Position numbers and translations under genes: made by a program
Source: Candidatus Iainarchaeum sp.
GTDB taxonomy: Archaea; Iainarchaeota; Iainarchaeia; Iainarchaeales; GCA-2688035
Direction of reading: 5' to 3'
NCBI GenBank assembly: GCA_017610245.1
Contig: JAFCCK010000054.1
Coordinates: 1-6,391, forward strand
Length of the DNA: 6,391 bases
The notes under the pieces: model-generated
What the model saw: the letters and a program-made list of their open reading frames with translations, nothing else
Told to the model about the DNA's origin: nothing
Databases searched by the model: none
Shown here: positions 1 through 5,511 of the stretch, one piece after another
Layout of the letters: each line of letters starts with the position of its first letter
Position numbering within the stretch: position 1 is the first letter of the stretch

Positions 1-897
1 TCTGTGTATAAAGTTTCTTCTCCCACAGGGAAGAGAATCATTGAAGAGATTGGATTGACAAAAATACCAGTGATACTGGTTGATGGGAAAAGCCTTTCGG
101 ACAACATGATTGTGAGAAGCGATGAAAAGCTACAGATAAGCACAGCAAGCGGAGCCATTACATTAAAGAACCTACTGTTTTTGTTGCTAAGTAAATACCC
201 AGATGAAGTTACCTACAACAGTTCTGCTGAGGTCTTTGTATTGCCTGAGTTAAGTCTTGATGGGGAAAGGCACATAGATTTCTTGCTGGGCGAAGAATGC
301 TTGCCAGAAAGTCCAGATGCTCTTGCAAGGGTTGACCTGTTCGTTGACCCTTATAGCACGCCATACATCAAATCCACTGAAACACTAGACTTTTACAGGG
401 ATTATTACAACGGAAGGATGGAATTCAACTACCACTACTTGCCGATTGAGGCAAGCAGAAAGTTTGACCCTGAAACCCCCTGGGGAAACATTGAAAATCT
501 GGGGAGATATCTGGTGTGTGCGGACGAGCAGGGCTTTCTTATGGAAGCTGAGATGGCCTTTTATGAGAGCTATTGCGCCTTAAACGATAATGGCGTACTT
601 GACTCATCTGAAAGGCAGAACTGTGCTGACAGCAACCACTTTGGGTTTCTCATTCTGGGAGATGAAGCTGAGCAAATCTCAGAGGAAAAGCTTGATTATG
701 ACGCAGGGGAATTTGCTGAGTGCTTGGATGGATTCGAGCAGAGGAAGCAGGCAGATGCAGCGCTTGCGGAACAGCTGCATGTTTACAGGGTTCCCACAGT
801 AGTGATAAACTGCAAGTATTCAACCCACACAATAAACCTTGACAAGGGCTTATGCAAATTTAATCCCGAAATGGAGCACTGCCCGTTCTTTGGGTGA
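1..897 (+). CDS. Thioredoxin/DsbA-fold extracytoplasmic protein, 5' end missing, active site degenerate
   Basis: The reading frame is open from the first base, so the gene very probably starts upstream. A GTG at 4 is in frame and is used here as residue 1. Residues 9-29 look like the second half of a thioredoxin-like domain, with a helix followed by a cis-proline loop (KIPVILVDG); its active-site half would lie outside the window. A second domain opens at about 110 with VDLFVDPYSTPY, the position where DsbA-like proteins carry CxxC. Here it reads S118-T-P-Y121. The matching cis-Pro loop is VPTVVINC (263-270). Eight cysteines (99, 172, 191, 207, 240, 270, 284, 293) lie outside the site and suggest structural disulfides, hence an exported protein. 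No signal peptide can be seen because the N-terminus is missing. A role in disulfide exchange is doubtful without the CxxC; a binding or structural role is equally possible. The fold call is by motif only. Confidence 0.7.
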   Translation, partial: SVYKVSSPTGKRIIEEIGLTKIPVILVDGKSLSDNMIVRSDEKLQISTASGAITLKNLLFLLLSKYPDEVTYNSSAEVFVLPELSLDGERHIDFLLGEECLPESPDALARVDLFVDPYSTPYIKSTETLDFYRDYYNGRMEFNYHYLPIEASRKFDPETPWGNIENLGRYLVCADEQGFLMEAEMAFYESYCALNDNGVLDSSERQNCADSNHFGFLILGDEAEQISEEKLDYDAGEFAECLDGFEQRKQADAALAEQLHVYRVPTVVINCKYSTHTINLDKGLCKFNPEMEHCPFFG

Positions 898-912
898 AAG
901 AATGGGGGAGAA

Positions 913-921
913 TTTAAATAA
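913..921 (+). promoter_or_regulatory. TATA-like promoter box of the GTPase gene
   Basis: TTTAAATAA, preceded by a purine-rich stretch (GGGGGAGAA), is centred about 29 bases before the ATG at 946. Archaeal TATA boxes lie about 25-27 bases before the transcription start, so the mRNA would begin at or a few bases before the ATG. No ribosome binding site is seen between the box and the ATG, which agrees with a leaderless transcript. Confidence 0.5.
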
Positions 922-945
922 ACTCTTTCTTCAATAGTTTTTAAT

Positions 946-2016
946 ATGCCGGCAAACGTAACATTTGAGTTTGAAAAGGCGAGGATGAATTACGAGCAGG
1001 CAAATTCAGCAGAGGCAAAGTTAGCAGCATTGCTTGAGATGCAGCGCTTTGCACCCTCTCACAAGGGAGCAGAGAATCTGCGCAGGGACATCAGCAGGAA
1101 GATTGCCGCTGTTAGGAGGGAAATTGACAGGAGAAAGAAGCAGGAGAAAAAGGCAAGCAGGAAAAGCCTAAGTGTGCCAAAGGAAGGGGTTGGGCAGATT
1201 GCGATTGTTGGGCTACCTAACAGCGGGAAGTCCACACTACTGAAGGCGCTGACTGCTGTTGATGTGGAAATCGCGCCCTATGAATTCACTACAACCAAGC
1301 CTGTTGTTGGGATGCTTGATTTCCATGGAGCAAAAATACAGCTTGTTGAAATTCCGGCAATAGTGAAAGGGAGCAGCGATGGAAAATTTAATGGGTTGCA
1401 ACTGCTTGCTGTTGTGAGGAATGCGGATGCAATCGTTTTGGCTGTGAAGAGCGGGGATGAGGAAAAAATTTTGAAAGAGGAGCTGGAGAAAGCTGGCATT
1501 TTGCTGAATGTGGGAAAACCCAAGATAAAGATTTCAATAGGCAGCTATAAGGGTATATCAATTTCGGGAAAGCAGTTTCTTAAATGCAGGGAGAAAGAGC
1601 TTATCGATTATCTGAAGGGGGTTGGAATAATTAATGCGAGCGTTGTGTTGAACGAGCCCACAGATTTGGGGGTTGTAGCAAGGGCATTGAATGAATCGCT
1701 CAGCTATAAGAAAGCCGTAACAGTGAATCCATTCACTGATTTAGAGGAAGGGAATATTCCTGCGGTGAAGGAAAGAATATTTGAACTGCTTGGAAAAGTG
1801 TTGGTGTACACAAAAAAGCAGGGGCAGGATGTTGATTATAGTGAACCGCTTGCTCTGCCCAAAGGAACAACTGTTGAGGAGGCTGCCAAGCATCTCCACA
1901 AGGACTTTGCAAAGATGAGGTATGCACGCTTATGGGGAAGTAGTCGCTACGAAGGGCAGCGCGTGCCAAAAGACTACAAGCTGCAGAACTTTGATGTGCT
2001 GGAGATATACAGCTAA
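946..2016 (+). CDS. DRG/Obg-family GTP-binding protein with C-terminal TGS domain
   Basis: This is a 356-aa cytoplasmic GTPase of about the usual DRG length. Residues 1-75 form a charged helical region (HKGAENLRRDISRKIAAVRREI) of the kind that precedes the G domain in an archaeal and bacterial branch of DRG-like proteins. The G domain starts at about 83. G1 is GLPNSGKS (89-96) and is intact. G2 is EFTTT (113-117). G3 reads VEIPAIVKG (134-142), where DRG has DLPG. ELEKAGILLN (179-188) and the following IKISIGSYKGISI match the DRG-specific insertion. The region corresponding to NKxD is AVTVNPFTD (257-265), keeping only the Asp. The TGS domain (about 285-356) ends in the DRG-like RYARLWGSSRYEGQRV. 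DRG proteins associate with ribosomes and translation; that role is inferred here from the family. The ATG at 946 fits a leaderless promoter. The gene ends one base from the convergent operon. Confidence 0.88.
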   Translation: MPANVTFEFEKARMNYEQANSAEAKLAALLEMQRFAPSHKGAENLRRDISRKIAAVRREIDRRKKQEKKASRKSLSVPKEGVGQIAIVGLPNSGKSTLLKALTAVDVEIAPYEFTTTKPVVGMLDFHGAKIQLVEIPAIVKGSSDGKFNGLQLLAVVRNADAIVLAVKSGDEEKILKEELEKAGILLNVGKPKIKISIGSYKGISISGKQFLKCREKELIDYLKGVGIINASVVLNEPTDLGVVARALNESLSYKKAVTVNPFTDLEEGNIPAVKERIFELLGKVLVYTKKQGQDVDYSEPLALPKGTTVEEAAKHLHKDFAKMRYARLWGSSRYEGQRVPKDYKLQNFDVLEIYS

Positions 2017-2017
2017 G

Positions 2018-2938
2018 CTACTTTCTTACCTCTTGCCCTTTGGTTGGCAATTCCTTTACCTCTTTCCCCTCAAGCTCCTTCAATTCAGGCTGCTCCAAGG
2101 GCTTTTTGTCCTTGATGGGCTTCCGTTTGAGGTAGAGTGCAATAACAATCAAAGCAACGATAGCTACAACAATAAAGTAAAGCACCGCCCTCCTGTTCTG
2201 CACATCAATAAAGAAATCCCTCTCAAGGATGTGCCTGCCTGTTGAGTCATCAAATGAAACCAAGAGTAGTAGCTTTTTTTCTCCTGTAACGGTTGGATCT
2301 ACATCAAACAAAAATTCCCTGTCTGCAATGCTCTCCCCTGGCGAAAGAAAATCGGTTTCAAGCTTGGGGCTCTTTTTGCTTAAGCCGCTTGGCAAAACAA
2401 GTTCAGCTGTAATGTTGTTGACCGCAACATTACTCTTGTTTTTAATCGTTACAACAAGCTTGCTGCTCTCTCCGATGTCCAAGGCGCTTTTTGCAAGCCT
2501 TGCCTGCACTTCCAAGGGGCTTTCAATTATTTCCACATAAGTTGCAATAATATGTGTAAAGGTCTCAAAGCCATAGCTGACATAAACAAACTGTTTTTCT
2601 TGGGACAGCTCTCTCGGCTTCACCTTTACAAATATCAATTTGCTTTCGCCGGGCTCAATTAAGGGAATTGATTGGTTTAGAATCTTTGTGGCTGTTCTGT
2701 CAGTCAAAAGTTGCAGGGAACCCTCTACAGAAATCTTGAGATTCAGATTTTCAATCGCCTCGTTTCCCTCATTGGAAACAATTATCTCGAGCTCGCCAAC
2801 CTCATCAGGGTAAAGCTGCAGAACTTCAATCGCCTTATCTTTTGGTGCGATTGAAACGCTTATTTGCGCAGCGAAAGCATTAAGTGAAAAAAGGATGGAA
2901 AGGACAGCCAGCAAAGAAAGCTTATTTCTCCCACTCAT
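2018..2938 (-). CDS. Membrane-anchored extracytoplasmic protein with CARDB-like domains
   Basis: This is a 306-aa protein with an N-terminal signal peptide (residues 1-24, hydrophobic LSLLAVLSILFSLNAFAA). It has two beta-rich Ig-like repeats of the CARDB/NEW3 kind. The first (about 36-138) contains ELEIIVSNEGNEAIENL and IEPGESKLIFVKV; the second (about 141-246) contains KLVVTIKNKSNVAVNNI and LSPGESIADREFLF. A single membrane helix (251-270) is followed by a charged cytoplasmic tail of about 36 residues rich in Lys, Glu and Pro. NxS/T sequons occur at N88, N167 and N175. Such domains usually mediate adhesion or surface assembly. A longer frame reaches back to 3028, but the ATG at 2938 places the signal peptide at the N-terminus and has GAGGAA 10 bases upstream. 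The gene overlaps the end of the preceding gene by 17 bases, indicating one transcript and possibly coupled translation. The exact function is not recognised. Confidence 0.8.
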   Translation of the reverse strand: MSGRNKLSLLAVLSILFSLNAFAAQISVSIAPKDKAIEVLQLYPDEVGELEIIVSNEGNEAIENLNLKISVEGSLQLLTDRTATKILNQSIPLIEPGESKLIFVKVKPRELSQEKQFVYVSYGFETFTHIIATYVEIIESPLEVQARLAKSALDIGESSKLVVTIKNKSNVAVNNITAELVLPSGLSKKSPKLETDFLSPGESIADREFLFDVDPTVTGEKKLLLLVSFDDSTGRHILERDFFIDVQNRRAVLYFIVVAIVALIVIALYLKRKPIKDKKPLEQPELKELEGKEVKELPTKGQEVRK

Positions 2939-4250
2939 GTATTGGCACTTCCTCTTCCCCTTCGCGAGAAACAAGAGATGAAAGCTTTTCCCTGTTTTTG
3001 AAGGCATATAAAATGAATAATGCAACAATTAATAAAACTACACCAGTTATAAGCAAATCAGTATTAACAGGCGGTTCTAGTTCGACAAGTCCTGCCTCAT
3101 AAATCTCCAATGCGTGCTTCTTGCTTTCCTCTGCAAATTTCTCTGCCGAATCAAACGAGCCGTTATTATAATAAGCACTTGTTTTGCTCCAGCTCTCCTG
3201 CAGTTTTGCAACTGTGTTTTGCTCTTTCCATTGGTAGATGTAATCATCGCTAAGAATAAGCCCGACAAGGCTGTTAACTGAATCAATGCCCTGCAGCCTT
3301 GTTGCTTCGACAATCTCATCATCAAAGCCATAGATTGCCATCCAGGCAACGCTCCTCTTCTCCCTTACGGCAAGGCTTTGAACAAAGTTATTGCTCTGGT
3401 TCAGAACAGTTGAGTAGGCCTCGTCTGTTTTCTCCTGCAGATTTAAAGCGTTTGTTGTCCTGCTGCTCACCTCAATCATTTTTAGTGGGATATTTGCAAG
3501 GGCATTGAGGCTTCTCTTGCTTTCAACACTCAGCTCTGTTTGTGCTATGCCCTGCTTCAGCTCGTCCAAATCTGCAAGATAATCGGCCCTCTTTGAATCA
3601 AAAGTTTTTATTAATGAGAACACATCATCCAATGCAGCAATAAAATCCTTCATGGAGTTGGTATCTGGCTGTGAAAAGAATTCCGCCTCGGTTTCCTTGA
3701 ATTCATTCATTTTGTCGGCTATTTCACTTGCAAGCGGATACAATGTATCAAGCTGCTCCCTTAAGTCATTGGCCCTTATTTGCAGCGCAGCATAACCTTC
3801 CAGCTCTGACTCTATTGTTGTAAGGTCAATCCTCTCCTGCTTCAGCTCATTGGACAAGGCATTGAAGAATTCAACATCAGTGTTCTTCAACACCCAAATG
3901 CCCTGCCTTGAAAAATCATTTTTCAGCTTGTCGTAAAGGCGCATATAGTGCGCGGTTTTTATCAGCTGCTTTCTCGCCAGAACGCCTTTTGGAAGCCCCA
4001 GCTGCTTTACATCCTTTGCATCCTTTACAGGAACAAAGCCGGAAATGCTTTCCCCGCTAAGCACAGAAACAACCCAGTAGCTGTCCCTGCTGTGGGAAAT
4101 CGTCACAACGGGGTAGATTTCGGCTGTTTCCCCTTCATAGAGGAAATGGTTGGTTTTTTCAACAAAATTTACTGCCTCTGCGCTGCTCGCGGCATGGGAG
4201 AAGCTGCTTAAGAGAATCAACAGCAGGCAAACAAATATGTAGCGGGTCAT
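2922..4250 (-). CDS. Membrane-anchored extracytoplasmic coiled-coil protein of unknown function
   Basis: This 442-aa protein has a signal peptide (residues 1-20, TRYIFVCLLLILLSSFSHA). A small mixed, beta-rich domain follows (about 24-95, with YWVVSVLSGESISGFVPV). A long helical, coiled-coil-prone region runs from about 96 to 390 (for example LSNELKQERIDLTTIESELE). One membrane helix (about 398-416, LLITGVVLLIVALFILYAF) and a 25-residue charged tail end the protein. There are sequons at N284 and N363. It has no enzyme motif and I do not recognise the family. The frame extends to an ATG at 4298, but those 16 extra codons would bury the signal peptide and lie over the promoter; the ATG at 4250 is 26 bases from a TATA-like box centre. 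It is the first gene of a two-gene operon with the CARDB-like protein, which has the same membrane topology, so the two products probably act together at the cell surface. Confidence 0.8.
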   Translation of the reverse strand: MTRYIFVCLLLILLSSFSHAASSAEAVNFVEKTNHFLYEGETAEIYPVVTISHSRDSYWVVSVLSGESISGFVPVKDAKDVKQLGLPKGVLARKQLIKTAHYMRLYDKLKNDFSRQGIWVLKNTDVEFFNALSNELKQERIDLTTIESELEGYAALQIRANDLREQLDTLYPLASEIADKMNEFKETEAEFFSQPDTNSMKDFIAALDDVFSLIKTFDSKRADYLADLDELKQGIAQTELSVESKRSLNALANIPLKMIEVSSRTTNALNLQEKTDEAYSTVLNQSNNFVQSLAVREKRSVAWMAIYGFDDEIVEATRLQGIDSVNSLVGLILSDDYIYQWKEQNTVAKLQESWSKTSAYYNNGSFDSAEKFAEESKKHALEIYEAGLVELEPPVNTDLLITGVVLLIVALFILYAFKNREKLSSLVSREGEEEVPIHEWEK

Positions 4251-4271
4251 TTTAATTAAATAAAGCCTTCC

Positions 4272-4281
4272 TATATTAAAA
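4272..4281 (-). promoter_or_regulatory. TATA-like promoter box of the surface-protein operon
   Basis: On the minus strand this reads TTTTAATATA and ends 21 bases before the ATG at 4250, so the box is centred about 26 bases from the start codon. This places transcription initiation practically at the ATG, with no ribosome binding site, as in a leaderless archaeal gene. This placement also favours 4250 over 4298 as the start of the coiled-coil protein. Confidence 0.5.
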
Positions 4282-4316
4282 GTTTGCTGTGCAAGCAAAA
4301 ACGGGCAACAGCAAGC
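4282..4316. repeat. Imperfect inverted repeat between the two divergent promoters
   Basis: The arms at 4284-4290 (TTGCTGT) and 4308-4314 (ACAGCAA) are exact complements separated by 17 bases. The match extends to 4282/4316 with one T-G mismatch at 4283/4315. The element lies between the minus-strand TATA box (4272-4281) and the plus-strand one (4316-4324), where a regulator could affect both directions. Seven-base arms can arise by chance, so an operator role is only a suggestion. Confidence 0.3.
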
Positions 4317-4324
4317 ATTAAATA
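4316..4324 (+). promoter_or_regulatory. TATA-like promoter box of the 119-aa gene
   Basis: CATTAAATA is centred about 35 bases before the ATG at 4356. With the usual archaeal spacing, transcription would start near 4346, giving a leader of about 10 bases. The match is weaker than that of the boxes at 4724 and 4920. Confidence 0.35.
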
Positions 4325-4355
4325 GCCTGAAGGATAGAAATTTGTTTGGGATTGC

Positions 4356-4715
4356 ATGCCATCAAGGATTTACGGGAGAAACCCTCTTTCCGATGCCTGG
4401 AGGAGGATTCCCAGGGAAAAGCTTAAAAAATTGGGCAGGGCGGTGCTCAAGAAGGCAATCAGGTGGATGAATCCAAGAAGGGAGAAGAAGGAAATAAGCG
4501 TGTTGTGCTCGCGTTTACAAATCCCCCCGGAAAAGGTGCCGGAGCTGTTTGGCAGGCACAGGGAAGCAAGGAGTGTCATAGCTGAATTGCAGGAAATGCT
4601 TGAAATGGCAGAGCATGCAGGCCTCGGCCCAGAACAGACAAAGCAAATATTCCAAAAGGCCCGCACGATAGAGCAGGCAAGGGCTTATCTGACGCAGCTC
4701 GCTGAAGCCGCATAG
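4356..4715 (+). CDS. Small basic helical protein, function unknown
   Basis: This 119-aa protein has no signal peptide or membrane segment, so it is probably cytoplasmic. Residues 1-46 are strongly basic, with 16 Lys/Arg (for example RRIPREKLKKLGRAVLKKAI). A short stretch around IPPEKVPELFG (56-66) leads to a second half (67-119) that is helical and near neutral (SVIAELQEMLEMAEHAGL, EQTKQIFQKARTIEQARAYL). The split between a basic N-terminal arm and a helical C-terminal part would suit binding to RNA, DNA or a ribosome, but no family motif is recognised and this is inference. It is transcribed divergently from the surface-protein operon, and the next gene has its own promoter box, so it may be a single-gene unit. 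The ATG is the first in frame after the promoter. Confidence 0.65.
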   Translation: MPSRIYGRNPLSDAWRRIPREKLKKLGRAVLKKAIRWMNPRREKKEISVLCSRLQIPPEKVPELFGRHREARSVIAELQEMLEMAEHAGLGPEQTKQIFQKARTIEQARAYLTQLAEAA

Positions 4716-4723
4716 GGCAAAAG

Positions 4724-4732
4724 AATAAATAT
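4724..4732 (+). promoter_or_regulatory. TATA-like promoter box of the 50-aa gene
   Basis: AATAAATAT is preceded by GGCAAAAG, which resembles an archaeal B recognition element. It is centred 28 bases before the ATG at 4756, the spacing of a leaderless transcript. The whole stretch 4716-4732 is repeated almost base for base in front of the next gene (4912-4929). Confidence 0.5.
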
Positions 4733-4742
4733 GAGCTAATGC

Positions 4743-4748
4743 TTTTTT
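4743..4748 (+). terminator. Possible T-rich terminator after the 119-aa gene
   Basis: A run of six T, without an obvious hairpin, lies 28 bases after the stop codon of the 119-aa gene. Archaeal RNA polymerase can terminate at oligo-T tracts. It lies between the TATA box and the ATG of the next gene, so it could end the upstream transcript without affecting the downstream one if that transcript starts at the ATG. This is weak evidence. Confidence 0.2.
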
Positions 4749-4755
4749 CTATAAT

Positions 4756-4908
4756 ATGCCTAGGAAACCAAAATTAACAACACTGGAAAGGGTGCGGCGG
4801 TGGGCAGCAGCAGATAAGGCAAAGAGGCAGCAAATGGAAAAAGCAGCGCGGATAAAGAAAGAAGAGAAGCAGCAAGCTGCGCAAGGAAGAGGGAAACCGC
4901 CAGCCTAG
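4756..4908 (+). CDS. 50-aa highly basic small protein, function unknown
   Basis: The ORF runs from ATG 4756 to TAG 4908 and encodes MPRKPKLTTLERVRRW followed by a lysine-, alanine- and glutamine-rich helical stretch ending in GRGKPPA. Of 50 residues, 16 are Lys or Arg and 5 are acidic, giving a very high pI. Residues about 8-43 are predicted by eye to be one long helix. It has no signal peptide and no recognised domain. Support for a real gene comes from a TATA-like box at leaderless spacing, from its fit in an otherwise empty 236-base gap between two plus-strand genes, and from its start context (AATATGCC) being like that of the GTPase gene. Binding to nucleic acid is a guess from composition. 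Low-complexity basic ORFs can also be spurious. Confidence 0.55.
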   Translation: MPRKPKLTTLERVRRWAAADKAKRQQMEKAARIKKEEKQQAAQGRGKPPA

Positions 4909-4919
4909 AGAGGCAAAAG

Positions 4920-4929
4920 AATTAAATAT
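4920..4929 (+). promoter_or_regulatory. TATA-like promoter box of the HTH/PIN/GNAT operon
   Basis: AATTAAATAT after GGCAAAAG is centred about 27 bases before the ATG at 4952, again at leaderless spacing. It is the best archaeal boxA match in the window and nearly repeats the element at 4716-4732. Confidence 0.55.
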
Positions 4930-4951
4930 CTGGATTCACTTGTTTTAAGGT

Positions 4952-5500
4952 ATGCTTGGAAATTTGCTGAAAGCTATTAGGGAGCTGCAAGAGGCTTTTG
5001 CCAAATCTGATGTTGTTGCAATGAGGGTTTTGAGCAACAAATTGATGGATAAGGCTGCGCTTGAAAACAGCAAGATGATTGCAGAGGTGGCCCTTATTGG
5101 CTATTCGCTGCACAAGCTCAGTACCAAGGCACACATTGTGAAGCATGACAAGTGGTTGAAGGTCAGGGGAAGGGTGCTTGCTTCTCTGGAAAAGGCTGCA
5201 AAGGCACTTGAGGAAAAGCAGGAGAAGGAATTTGAAAAGATAGTGAACGGAATTGCAGCTGAAATAAAGGGGATTGATGCCGAGCTGGGCAACTTTGTGC
5301 AGGGGCTGTATGAGAAGGCAAGAGTAAAGTATGCAGCCAGTGCGTATTCCATTGGATTAAGCCTTAGCCAAGCGGCTGAATTAACTGGGGCAAAAAAAGA
5401 AGATGTTTTGGGCTATGTGGGCGCGACAAGAATTTCTGACAGGGAGAAGAGCGCTCTCGGCATTGGCGACAGGCTGAAGAAGCTGCGGAAAATGATGTAG
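4952..5500 (+). CDS. Helical protein with C-terminal helix-turn-helix-like segment, partner of the PIN protein
   Basis: This 182-aa protein is cytoplasmic, without signal peptide or membrane helix. Residues 1-118 form an almost entirely alpha-helical, charged region (for example EKAAKALEEKQEKEFEKIV, 80-98) that could oligomerise. Residues 121-160 read KARVKYAASAYSIGLSLSQAA, then ELTGAKKEDVLGYVGATR. The pattern of a helix, GLSLSQAAELTG and a second helix is like the small DNA-binding antitoxins of the UPF0175 type, in which AAxLxG marks the turn. The last 20 residues are basic (GDRLKKLRKMM). The stop codon is followed within 11 bases by the ATG of a PIN-domain nuclease, so the two are co-transcribed. 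Binding to the PIN protein or to the operon promoter is a plausible inference, but the protein is about twice as long as a typical antitoxin. I do not recognise the N-terminal family. Confidence 0.7.
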   Translation: MLGNLLKAIRELQEAFAKSDVVAMRVLSNKLMDKAALENSKMIAEVALIGYSLHKLSTKAHIVKHDKWLKVRGRVLASLEKAAKALEEKQEKEFEKIVNGIAAEIKGIDAELGNFVQGLYEKARVKYAASAYSIGLSLSQAAELTGAKKEDVLGYVGATRISDREKSALGIGDRLKKLRKMM

Positions 5501-5503
5501 GGG
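5499..5503 (+). promoter_or_regulatory. Ribosome binding site that decides the PIN gene start
   Basis: AGGGG overlaps the stop codon of the preceding gene. It lies 8 bases before the ATG at 5512 but only 2 bases before the in-frame GTG at 5506, so the ATG is the better start. Confidence 0.5.
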
Positions 5504-5511
5504 TTGTGGAT

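Noticed and set aside
1922..2245. Plus-strand ORF of 107 codons across the GTPase end and the CARDB-like gene
   Set aside because: It runs out of frame through the GTPase end and antisense to a well-supported membrane protein; its translation shows no domain-like pattern.
2939..3028. Upstream start (ATG 3028) for the CARDB-like protein
   Set aside because: It would overlap the preceding gene by over 100 bases and hide the signal peptide; ATG 2938 has a ribosome binding site and a normal signal sequence.
4251..4298. Upstream start (ATG 4298) for the coiled-coil protein
   Set aside because: It would put 16 residues before a clear signal peptide and would place the start upstream of the TATA-like box at 4272-4281.
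4291..4317. Direct repeat GCAAGCA as a CRISPR or attachment-site remnant
   Set aside because: Only two 7-base copies, no further repeats and no integrase or cas gene nearby.
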